Assembly (NCBI GenBank): GCA_028283605.1
Contig: JAPWKH010000033.1
Location: 124,001 to 188,000 of the forward strand
Length of the DNA stretch: 64,000 nucleotides
Direction of reading: 5' to 3'
Source of the DNA: Arachidicoccus sp.
GTDB taxonomy: Bacteria; Bacteroidota; Bacteroidia; Chitinophagales; Chitinophagaceae
How positions within the stretch are numbered: the first letter of the stretch is position 1; every line of letters begins with the position of its first letter. The notes under the pieces are model-generated. The model saw only the letters and a list, made by a program, of their open reading frames with translations, had not been told where the DNA came from and made no database searches. Both the position numbers and the translations under genes were made by a program. This document shows positions 45,223-53,116 of the stretch, one piece after another.

Positions 45223-46521
45223 CTATAGTTTATTAATAAATTTGATAAAAAGTTTTTGAATATCTGCAAATTTAGTCAGGGGCAAAGTTTCACTTCTATC
45301 CCAGATATCATGATAGAATTTTACGCCACCTAATGTGTATGTATAGACAGAAGGAATACCTTTTGCGTAAAATGAATAGTGATCTGAATTGGCAGCTTCT
45401 CCGCGAGGAAGTATTTGTTTCACATAATGTTTTTTGTTGTTAATCGCACATATCAAATCGTATGCTTTGGTATATATGGTACTGTTTACGATTTGTATGC
45501 CGTCATCGCCGGTACCAATCATATCAAAGTTTAATTCCATTTTTATTTTGTTTAGATTTATTAAGGGATGATTTACGAAATAACCTGAGCCAACTAAGCT
45601 CGCTTCCTCGCCTGTAAATGCTAAAAAGATTAAAGTATTTTTTGGTTTGTGCCGGGAATAATATTTTGCCATACTTAAAAGAAATGCAACGCCGCTGGCA
45701 TTATCGTTAGCGCCCGGAAAATAAGCGTTTCCCACTTTTCCTAAATGATCATAATGAGCGCTGATTACAACAAGGGAATCTTTATTTTTTCCTTCTATTT
45801 CGCCGATAATATTATGTACCGGAAAAGCAGGAACAAATTTAGTTTCGATGGAATAATTATTGATTTTTAAACTGTCATTATAATACTTACCCCGAATTAT
45901 AAATTCCGCAATACTATCTTGAAAAGTGGAGATGGATGAAGGCAAAGAATCGTTTGTGAAATAAAATATAGCACGATCACTGTTATCTTCCGGCGGATAA
46001 AAAAATGGCCATTGCTTATAATATTGATTTAAGGAATCTTCTTTAAAATGATAAGGAGGAAACACCACATGTTTTCCTTTCTGAGATTGTAAATCATCTT
46101 TAAAGAAATTATAAATATTTTCTTTTGATGCAAATGCTTTTCCCATTTCTTCCGGATGAAAGTAAGATATTTCCTTATGTTGATAAACTGCGTTAAATGA
46201 GTTGGGCGATACGATAAAATCTTTGCCATAAGATAATGTAGAATCATTTAATTTCAATTGAGCGCTCAACAGCATATTTACGGGCATTGTAAAGTTCTGG
46301 TAATAAGATATCCCGATTTTTTTTAAACCGTATTTATCAAACTTATCTGCAATAAAATCTGCTGCCTTATCTATTCCATTGCCATTATACCCTCGTCCCG
46401 CAAAATTTTCAGAAGATAAAGTGTCAATTATATTATGCGCGTAACGCAACAATTTTTTTGAACTTTGCGCTCTTGCAGATGCAGCAATCAATAGTATAAA
46501 TAGTACAGAATGTATTCTCAA
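45223..46521 (-). CDS. M28 family metallopeptidase (secreted)
   Basis: The 432-residue protein has a signal peptide (MRIHSVLFILLIAASARAQS) and the M28 zinc-site order: SAHYDHLG, GANDNASGVAFLL, TGEEASLVGSG, NFDMIGTGDD and NSDHYSF, which supply the two-zinc ligands and the catalytic Glu. It is probably a periplasmic aminopeptidase. The start codon is TTG at 46521; the frame is closed by a TAA just upstream and no ATG is available, while the TTG start gives a perfect signal peptide. Confidence 0.9.
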   Translation of the reverse strand: MRIHSVLFILLIAASARAQSSKKLLRYAHNIIDTLSSENFAGRGYNGNGIDKAADFIADKFDKYGLKKIGISYYQNFTMPVNMLLSAQLKLNDSTLSYGKDFIVSPNSFNAVYQHKEISYFHPEEMGKAFASKENIYNFFKDDLQSQKGKHVVFPPYHFKEDSLNQYYKQWPFFYPPEDNSDRAIFYFTNDSLPSSISTFQDSIAEFIIRGKYYNDSLKINNYSIETKFVPAFPVHNIIGEIEGKNKDSLVVISAHYDHLGKVGNAYFPGANDNASGVAFLLSMAKYYSRHKPKNTLIFLAFTGEEASLVGSGYFVNHPLINLNKIKMELNFDMIGTGDDGIQIVNSTIYTKAYDLICAINNKKHYVKQILPRGEAANSDHYSFYAKGIPSVYTYTLGGVKFYHDIWDRSETLPLTKFADIQKLFIKFINKL

Positions 46522-46571
46522 TATTTGTACAGATTAATTGAAGTATTGGAAGAAGTTGGTAAGCAAAATAT

Positions 46572-47213
46572 TTAAAAATTTCCGTTGTCCGATTCTTTAC
46601 CTTCTTTTAATGATTTTACAAAATCATACCATGATAATGGGTTAATAATTCCGGTGGAAGGCAATAATCCTTTTTGTGCACCTTGCTGAATAGCTTGCTG
46701 TTGATGCAGCATATTTATAGCTCCAGGCCCTGTGAGCCTGTAATGCCGCATTTGTCTCAGCATATTTTTCACATTTACATTTTGCAATGCAATAGCATAA
46801 TGATCATCCGGCACATTTGTTTTCAGAAATATAATTTTGAATAATGCAGGCAACGGAAGAGGGTTTACAATCGCTGTGGGTAAGAAAGCTGTGTCCTGTT
46901 CCAGAATCGGCGAAATCATATATTGATCACCCTTTATGTTGGCAGGTATTTCTATGATTTTATCCTTAAATCCTATAAATGAAAAATCAATTTTTTCTCC
47001 GGGAGAAACAGCAATGGAAAATATTCCCATATCATTTGCTATCGTTCCGCGATTAGTTCCATGCACATACACGCTTGCTCCCGGCAGCGCATCTGTACTG
47101 TCTCCGCCACGTACCACGCCGTACAATTGAATAATTTTTTCCTGCGCATATATATTTTGCCTAAAAAATATACAGGGAAATAATACAGCCAAAATGATAA
47201 TATACCGCTTCAT
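46572..47213 (-). CDS. Secreted carboxypeptidase-regulatory-like domain protein, short
   Basis: The 213-residue protein has a signal peptide (residues 1-23) and a CarboxypepD_reg-like domain (LYGVVRGGDSTDALPGASVYV, GTIANDMGIFSIAVSPGE) followed by about 100 residues with a Gln-rich helix (MLHQQQAIQQGAQ). The same N-terminal domain occurs in the 2847-4013 protein. It ends 50 bp before the M28 peptidase gene on the same strand. Function unknown. Confidence 0.72.
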   Translation of the reverse strand: MKRYIIILAVLFPCIFFRQNIYAQEKIIQLYGVVRGGDSTDALPGASVYVHGTNRGTIANDMGIFSIAVSPGEKIDFSFIGFKDKIIEIPANIKGDQYMISPILEQDTAFLPTAIVNPLPLPALFKIIFLKTNVPDDHYAIALQNVNVKNMLRQMRHYRLTGPGAINMLHQQQAIQQGAQKGLLPSTGIINPLSWYDFVKSLKEGKESDNGNF

Positions 47214-47337
47214 TAAACCGATAATATTCAGTCAAAAAATGTAAACTATTCTCGCAAAGTTAGTTGATTCAAACACAACTCTTGCCAATCAATATTTAAA
47301 TATAGTAGTATTTTCAACAACTAAACTATTGATGAAC

Positions 47338-47345
47338 TAATTTTG
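47338..47345 (+). promoter_or_regulatory. -7 box of the mrp gene
   Basis: TAATTTTG matches TAnnTTTG and overlaps the GTG at 47345, so the coding start must be the downstream ATG at 47381. Confidence 0.4.
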
Positions 47346-47380
47346 TGCTTCCAAAAAAATCTTTAACAAAATTATTTGTG

Positions 47381-48472
47381 ATGACGGAAGCTGATATTTT
47401 GAAGGCGTTAAGCAATGTTATAAATCCCGACCAGAAAAAAGACATCGTGTCGCTGGGGATGGTTTCAGATATAAAAATTCAAGACAAGAATATTTATTTT
47501 ACAATTTCGATTCCAATGACATCTGCGCCATATAAAGATTCAATCAATGCGCAGAGCGAAATGGCTATAAAGAAACTATTTAAACACGCCGATGATGTAA
47601 ATGTGCATGTAACTTTCACTTCTAAAAGTGCTGCGGCAAAGGCCGCAAGCGCTGCTGTATTGCCAAAAGTAAAAAATATAATTGCCATTATCAGTGGTAA
47701 AGGCGGTGTCGGAAAAAGTACTGTTGCGAGTAATCTTGCATTGGCTTTATCAAACAACGGAGAAGCTAAGGTCGGCTTGATGGATGCTGATATTTACGGG
47801 CCGAGTGCGCCAATAATGTTTGGCGTTCGCGGAGAAAGGCCGAGAATGATTGATGTAGAAGGCAAAGGAAAAATTCTGCCTTTGGAAAAATATGGTATAA
47901 AGTTAATGAGCATCGGTTTACTGGTAGATGAAAGGCAAGCGGTGGTTTGGCGCGGGCCGATGGTAAGCAGTGCGATACGCCAGTTTGTAACTGATGTATT
48001 TTGGGATGAGCTTGATTATTTGATTATTGATATGCCGCCGGGCACTGGAGATATTCACTTGACGTTAATGCAGCTGGTTCCTGTTACCGGAATTATAATT
48101 GTGACCACGCCGCAAGATGTTGCGTTGGCAGATGCAAAAAAAGGAATTGCCATGTTTGGTCAGGCTCAATTAAATGTTCCCGTTATTGGCCTCGTAGAAA
48201 ACATGTCTTATTTTACCCCGAAAGAATTGCCGGATAATAAATACTATATCTTTGGTAAAGAAGGAGGAAAGCGTTTGGCAAGCGAGTATGATTTGCATTT
48301 TCTAGGCCAGATTCCTTTAGTACAAAGTATCAGAGAAGGCGGAGATAAAGGCGTACCGATTATGCTGAGCGATGATGAGATAACGAAAGACGCATTTAAA
48401 AATTTTGCGGCAGAAACAACCAGGCAAATTGCCATTCAAAATGCCGATAAGCTTATAAGTGTCAAATTATAA
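47381..48472 (+). CDS. mrp: Mrp/NBP35 family P-loop ATPase (Fe-S carrier type) without cysteines
   Basis: An N-terminal MIP18/DUF59 domain (residues about 1-80) is followed by the deviant Walker A AIISGKGGVGKSTVASNLALAL, MDADIYGPSAPIMFG, and IIDMPPGTGDIHLTL. The family delivers Fe-S clusters, normally through a C-terminal CxxC pair. Here that region reads MSYFTPKELPDNKYYIFG and the whole protein has no cysteine, so it cannot hold a cluster by Cys ligation. I start at the ATG at 47381 (363 residues); the open frame reaches back to a GTG at 47345 that overlaps the -7 box. Confidence 0.9.
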   Translation: MTEADILKALSNVINPDQKKDIVSLGMVSDIKIQDKNIYFTISIPMTSAPYKDSINAQSEMAIKKLFKHADDVNVHVTFTSKSAAAKAASAAVLPKVKNIIAIISGKGGVGKSTVASNLALALSNNGEAKVGLMDADIYGPSAPIMFGVRGERPRMIDVEGKGKILPLEKYGIKLMSIGLLVDERQAVVWRGPMVSSAIRQFVTDVFWDELDYLIIDMPPGTGDIHLTLMQLVPVTGIIIVTTPQDVALADAKKGIAMFGQAQLNVPVIGLVENMSYFTPKELPDNKYYIFGKEGGKRLASEYDLHFLGQIPLVQSIREGGDKGVPIMLSDDEITKDAFKNFAAETTRQIAIQNADKLISVKL

Positions 48473-48598
48473 GTTTATCGGCATGGTTTTGTGATGAGTT
48501 ATAATAAAGCGGCAACAGAATTTTTCATTAGAGAAATGACTAATCTGTTTTGATTAATTGTCTGTTATCTTTATTATATTACTTTACTTTGCATTCTT

Positions 48599-49042
48599 AT
48601 GATGTCAAAAAAATGCAAGTATGCTCTCAAAGCTTTGGTAAGGCTTGCAGCTGATTATCAAAAAGGATATTTATCTACCGGGTTAATTGCGCAGGAAGAA
48701 GCTATTCCAAAAAAATTTTTGGAACAAATACTGTTGGAATTAAAACAGGTAAAATTTGTAAACAGCCAAAAAGGAGCAGGTGGTGGTTATTATCTTTTGA
48801 AACATCCTAAGGAAATTACATTTGCTGATATTTATCGCATTTTCGATGGTCCAATTGCGCTCACTCCCTGCACTTCTTTAAACTTTTACGAGCCTTGCAA
48901 CGACTGCCCAAACGAAGCTGTCTGTTATCTCCGAAAACAGCTGATAGATATCAGGGACAAAACCCGGAAAAGTATGATGGGGGCTTCTTTGCAATCTTTT
49001 CTTGACAATAAATCTGCCATAAGCAAAAACCTGAAAAAATAA
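48599..49042 (+). CDS. Rrf2 family transcriptional regulator
   Basis: The 147-residue protein has the Rrf2 winged helix (MSKKCKYALKALVRLA, STGLIAQEEAIPKKFLEQILLEL, VNSQKGAGGGYYLLK) and a cysteine cluster in the dimer-helix region (Cys91, Cys100, Cys103, Cys109) that could bind an Fe-S cluster, as in IscR. It lies immediately upstream of the sulfate assimilation operon, so it is the obvious candidate regulator of that operon, in the role CymR has in Firmicutes. Confidence 0.9.
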   Translation: MMSKKCKYALKALVRLAADYQKGYLSTGLIAQEEAIPKKFLEQILLELKQVKFVNSQKGAGGGYYLLKHPKEITFADIYRIFDGPIALTPCTSLNFYEPCNDCPNEAVCYLRKQLIDIRDKTRKSMMGASLQSFLDNKSAISKNLKK

Positions 49043-49101
49043 AAATTTCTATAAAAACGAATAGTTGTTCACTAATCTTTTTTAAAAAAGTATATAAATC
49101 C

Positions 49102-49120
49102 TACCAAATTAATAGAATTT
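49102..49120 (+). promoter_or_regulatory. Putative sulfur-regulon operator in the cysH promoter
   Basis: TACCAAATTAATAGAATTT lies directly upstream of the -7 box at 49126 and includes the imperfect palindrome CTAnnAA-N-TTnnTAG (49101-49115). A 17/19 match occurs in front of cysE at 25795-25813. The Rrf2 gene 60 bp away is the likely binder. Confidence 0.55.
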
Positions 49121-49125
49121 AATTT

Positions 49126-49133
49126 TATTTTTG
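49126..49133 (+). promoter_or_regulatory. -7 promoter box of the sulfate assimilation operon
   Basis: TATTTTTG matches TAnnTTTG and would start transcription near 49139, about 24 nt before the leader ORF. The -33 position is occupied by the putative operator. Confidence 0.5.
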
Positions 49134-49162
49134 TGCCGGTATAGAATTTAAGAACAACAGAA

Positions 49163-49249
49163 ATGAAAATTTTTTTTCAATATAATTTTTTAAAAGCGGC
49201 TTCTTCTATCCGTTTGCATAGTTGCTGTTATGGTGCGATGTGTTGCTGA
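49163..49249 (+). CDS. Cysteine-rich leader peptide (28 residues) of the cysH operon
   Basis: An ATG frame of 28 codons ends in a TGA 47 bp before the cysH ATG. The peptide ends SIRLHSCCYGAMCC, with four cysteines in two pairs within the last eight residues. The position between promoter and first sulfur gene, together with the Cys pairs, is what a cysteine-sensing attenuation peptide would look like. The left arm of a possible hairpin (49214-49220) lies just ahead of the first Cys pair. Confidence 0.6.
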   Translation: MKIFFQYNFLKAASSIRLHSCCYGAMCC

Positions 49250-49263
49250 TATGCAATATTTTT
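49214..49263 (+). promoter_or_regulatory. Possible attenuator hairpin overlapping the leader ORF
   Basis: TTGCATA (49214-49220) and TATGCAA (49250-49256) are a perfect 7-bp inverted repeat around a 29-nt loop holding the Cys codons, followed at once by TATTTTT. Ribosomes stalled on the Cys codons would cover the left arm. The stem is short, so this is a hypothesis. Confidence 0.35.
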
Positions 49264-49296
49264 AACAAATTAATTCCTCAAATATATTATCCAATA

Positions 49297-50019
49297 ATGG
49301 GCGTTATTCAATATACAGATATAAATCAGGAACTCGATGCTTTGCAAAAAGCAATCGACAATCTGAGTATAGAAGAATCTTTCCAATACATTACGGAAAC
49401 TTATAAGGATGCTGTTGTGTTTTCCACCAGTTTCAGCTACGAAGATCAGGCAATACTGCACATGCTGCGTTCTTTGCCTGTAAAAGTTTTCACGTTGGAT
49501 ACAGGAAGATTATTTAAACAAACCTACAGTACTTGGGATGCTACTTTACAGCAGTACAAAGTGCCAATCGCTGCATATTATCCCAACGAAGAAGCGTTGC
49601 AAAAATTTATTTCACAAAACGGCCCAAATTCATTTTACGATTCTGTGGACAACAGAAAGCAATGTTGCTATTTACGCAAAGTAGAACCTTTGAAAAGAGC
49701 GCTTCATGGCAATAAAATCTGGATCACAGGGTTGCGTGCCGAACATTCTCCCGACAGGGAAAATCTTTCCAAAGTGGAATGGGACGAGAGCAATCAGATT
49801 TTTAAATATCATCCATTGTTGCACAAAACAACGGAAGAGGTGATCAATTATATAAAGCAAAATCATGTGCCTTATAATCCTTTGCACGACAAAGGTTTTG
49901 TAAGCATAGGCTGCGAGCCTTGTACAAGAGCAATACGTGAGGGAGAAGATTTTCGCGCGGGCAGATGGTGGTGGGAAGATGCTTCCAAAAAAGAATGCGG
50001 TTTGCACATTCATAAATAA
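49297..50019 (+). CDS. cysH: Assimilatory adenylyl-sulfate (APS) reductase
   Basis: The enzyme reduces APS to sulfite with thioredoxin. The 240-residue protein (from the ATG at 49297) has the nucleotide-binding VFSTSFSYEDQAIL and the two cysteine pairs Cys123-Cys124 and Cys206/Cys209 (GCEPC) that bind a 4Fe-4S cluster, which marks APS rather than PAPS reductases, and the redox Cys234 in KKECGLHIHK. No APS kinase (cysC) lies in the operon, which agrees with direct APS use. The open frame extends upstream into the leader but has no ATG there. Confidence 0.93.
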   Translation: MGVIQYTDINQELDALQKAIDNLSIEESFQYITETYKDAVVFSTSFSYEDQAILHMLRSLPVKVFTLDTGRLFKQTYSTWDATLQQYKVPIAAYYPNEEALQKFISQNGPNSFYDSVDNRKQCCYLRKVEPLKRALHGNKIWITGLRAEHSPDRENLSKVEWDESNQIFKYHPLLHKTTEEVINYIKQNHVPYNPLHDKGFVSIGCEPCTRAIREGEDFRAGRWWWEDASKKECGLHIHK

Positions 50020-50050
50020 TTTTGAGAAAGGGAAAATAATCAACATAAAT

Positions 50051-50958
50051 ATGGCGCAATATCATTTAGACTATTTGGAACAATTGGAATCGGAAGCGAT
50101 CCACATTTTAAGAGAAGTGGCAGGGCAGTTTGAAAAGCCTGCGCTTTTATTCAGTGGGGGAAAAGATAGTATTACATTAGTGCATTTGGCATTAAAAGCC
50201 TTTCGTCCCGGAAAATTTCCTTTCCCTTTAGTGCACATAGATACAGGGCATAATTTTGCCGAAGCGCTGAAGTTCAGGGATGATCTTGTTGAAAAAATAG
50301 GAGAGAGATTGATTGTAAGAAAAGTAGAAGACACTATTAAACAAAAAAATCTTACGGAAACAAAAGGAAAATTTGCCAGCCGCAACGCTTTACAAACTTA
50401 TACATTGTTAGATACTATTGAGGAATTTGGTTTTGACGCATGTATTGGCGGAGCAAGAAGAGACGAAGAAAAAGCGCGTGCAAAAGAAAGAGTATTCTCG
50501 GTAAGGGATGAGTTTGGTCAATGGGACCCAAAATTACAAAGGCCTGAATTATGGAATATTTATAACGGTAAAATACATAAAGGGGAAAATGTACGTGCGT
50601 TCCCTATCAGCAACTGGACTGAATTGGATATATGGAATTATATCAAAAAAGAAAATATTGAATTGCCTTCTATTTATTTTCTCATGAAAGAGAAGTGATA
50701 GAATTTAATAAACAATTTATAGCAGTTTCTCCGTTTATAACACTTGATGAAAATGATTCAATCATTACGAAAAAAGTGCGCTACAGAACCGTTGGAGATA
50801 TGACATGCACGGCAGCCGTTACTTCCGAAGCTGCTACGATAGATGATATTATTTCTGAGATTGTGGCTGCAAAAACAAGCGAGCGTGGCGAAACGCGTAT
50901 TGATGACAGAATCTCCGAAACAGCAATGGAAGACAGAAAAAAGAACGGATATTTCTAA
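50051..50958 (+). pseudogene. cysD: Sulfate adenylyltransferase subunit 2, frameshifted
   Basis: CysD is the PP-loop subunit of ATP sulfurylase. From the ATG at 50051 the frame matches CysD (LLFSGGKDSITLVHLALKAF, IGGARRDEEKARAKERVFS, FPISNWTELDIWNYI) until about residue 209, then stops at 50698 after LMKEK. The rest of CysD (HEREVIEFN...RYRTVGDMTCTAAV...AMEDRKKNGYF) continues at once in the next frame to 50958. One T is missing from the run at 50677-50680, where five would restore the 302-residue protein. It is a real null allele, a homopolymer sequencing error, or a slippage site; the sequence alone cannot say which. Confidence 0.85.
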
Positions 50959-51035
50959 GATCGGGTAATGAATATTCAATAAATCAAAAATGTCATTATT
51001 CAATAAATTATCATTCAAAAATCTTAATTACATAA

Positions 51036-52275
51036 ATGGATATATTACGTTTTATAACCGCAGGCAGCGTTGATGATGGAAAGAGTACGCTCATCGGGCG
51101 TTTGCTGTACGATAGTAAAAATATATTGGTCGATCAGTTAGAATCTATAAGAAAAGTAGGGCAATTGGCAGGCGATGATGAGTTTGATCTGGCAAGGCTC
51201 ACAGACGGTTTGCGTGCTGAGAGAGAGCAAGGAATTACCATAGATGTTGCGTATAAATATTTTTCAACTCCGAAAAGAAAATTTATCATTTCGGATGCTC
51301 CCGGCCACATACAATATACGCGCAACATGATTACCGGCGCGAGTAATACGTCTTTAATCATCATACTCATTGATGCGAGAAACGGAATTGTAGAGCAAAC
51401 CAAAAGACATTCTATCATAGCTTCTTTGCTCAACATTCCGCATGTAGTGATAGCCATTAATAAATTGGATCTTGTAAATTACAGCCAATCTGTATTTGAA
51501 GAAATTAAAAGCGAATACGAAACAATTGCCGAAAGGCTTTCTCTGAAAAATGTAACTTATATACCTATCAGCGCTTTAACGGGAGATAATGTTGTTGAGC
51601 CTTCTGAAAATTTAAATTGGTATAAAGGAAAAACCCTGCTCGAATTTTTAGAAACTGTAGAAGTAAATTCTGCTATAAATTTAGAAGAAGCGCGTTTCCC
51701 AATACAATATATCATTCGCCCGCAAACGGATGAGTTACACGATTACAGAGGCTACGCTGGTAAAATTGTTGCAGGCATCTATCACAAAGGCGATGAGGTT
51801 ACTATTCTGCCTTCCGGTACGAATACTAAAATAAGTAAAATTGAAGTAGGCGGTAAAGAAATAAAATCAGCATTTGCTCCGCAAAGTGTTGTCATTCATC
51901 TGGAAGATGATGTGGAAGCGGGGAGAGGAAATCTTATTGTAAAAAGGGATAATGTTCCTCCTCTTACGCAGGAATTTGAAGCATTGCTTTGCTGGATGAA
52001 TAATGCTCCATTACAGGCAGGTAATAAATACACTTTACAAAATTAATAGCACAACGATTAAAGCAATCGTTAAGGAAATTACTTATAAGCTGGATGTAAA
52101 TACTTTGGAGAAAATAGAAGCGAACAATATTCAGTTGAATGATATAGTTCGCGTGAAAATAAAAGTTGCTCATCCGTTTGTTTTCGATCCTTATAAAAAA
52201 TTAAACATTGGCGGTGGTTTTGTTCTGATAGATGAAACAAGTTGTCTCACTGTTGCCGCAGGTATGGTACAATAA
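51036..52275 (+). pseudogene. cysN: Sulfate adenylyltransferase subunit 1 (GTPase), frameshifted
   Basis: CysN is the EF-Tu-like GTPase that drives APS formation by CysD. The first 336 residues are intact (TAGSVDDGKSTLIGRLLYD, DAPGHIQYTRN, INKLD) and stop at 52046 after NKYTLQN. The C-terminal beta-barrel continues in another frame (NSTTIKAIVKEITYKLDVNTLEKI ... LIDETSCLTVAAGMVQ) to 52275. Removing one T at about 52042-52043 restores a 412-residue protein. With cysD also shifted, both subunits of ATP sulfurylase are broken as sequenced. Confidence 0.85.
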
Positions 52276-52283
52276 ACTGATAA

Positions 52284-53093
52284 ATGAACAAAGGAAAAAT
52301 AATATTTGCAGGAGCTGGTCCCGGAGACCCGGAATTGATCACTCTAAAAGCGTACAACTATTTACGCGAAGCGGATGTGATTTTATACGATCGCCTGGTA
52401 AGTGATGAAATACTTAATACATACGCAAATCCTCGCGCGGAGTTTGTTTTCGTTGGCAAACAAGGCCATTGCAAATCATCTGTTTCACAAAGCAAAACCA
52501 ATAATCTTTTACTGGAATATTATCATCCGGAAAAGCTTGTCGTTCGTTTAAAAGGCGGCGATACGGCTTTCTATTCCAATATTCTCGATGAACTGATAAC
52601 GCTTACAGAGAATAATATTCCTTATGAAATTGTTCCTGGTATTACAGCGGCTTCCGGAGCTTCGGCATATGCGGGCATTCCGCTAACGGCACGAGGTTAT
52701 TCAGATTCGGTTAAGTTTCTTACTTATTGCAATAGAGAATCCCGTAACGAAAATTATTGGAAATTGCTGGCAGACTGTAATGATACTTTAGTATTTTATA
52801 TGACGGGGGAAAAATTGCCGGAGCTTGCAGAAAACTTACGCGCAGCATCAATCGATCCTAATAAAAAAATCGCTGTGATACAACAGGCTACTACGCCTTT
52901 GCAGCAAGTAAGCATATTATCTTTTAATGATTTACCGCAAGATTATCCCAAATTTATTTCTCCGGTATTAATCATCGTAGGGAAAGTAGTGGCGCTGCAC
53001 GAATCTTTTAAATGGAAAGAAAATGCGGCATCCGGTGTGCCGTACTTTAAGAATCTGTTGCTGTCAAAAAAGATTGAAGAAATATACAGTTAA
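52284..53093 (+). CDS. cobA: Uroporphyrinogen-III C-methyltransferase
   Basis: SUMT makes precorrin-2 from uroporphyrinogen III with two SAM, the first step to siroheme, the cofactor of sulfite reductase. The 269-residue protein has GAGPGDPELITLKAYNYL, VVRLKGGDTAFYS, and PGITAASGASAYAGIPLTARG. It starts 8 bp after cysN in the operon and feeds the siroheme synthase encoded at its end. A Leu-Lys-rich C-terminal extension of about 15 residues is unremarkable. Confidence 0.94.
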   Translation: MNKGKIIFAGAGPGDPELITLKAYNYLREADVILYDRLVSDEILNTYANPRAEFVFVGKQGHCKSSVSQSKTNNLLLEYYHPEKLVVRLKGGDTAFYSNILDELITLTENNIPYEIVPGITAASGASAYAGIPLTARGYSDSVKFLTYCNRESRNENYWKLLADCNDTLVFYMTGEKLPELAENLRAASIDPNKKIAVIQQATTPLQQVSILSFNDLPQDYPKFISPVLIIVGKVVALHESFKWKENAASGVPYFKNLLLSKKIEEIYS

Positions 53094-53116
53094 TTAATAA
53101 AATTCTTGTAGCTTTT

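Noticed and set aside
45211-45243. Inverted repeat AAATTTATTA / TAATAAATTT between sucB and the M28 gene
   Set aside because: Only A-T pairs and overlapping both stop codons; too weak to call a terminator.
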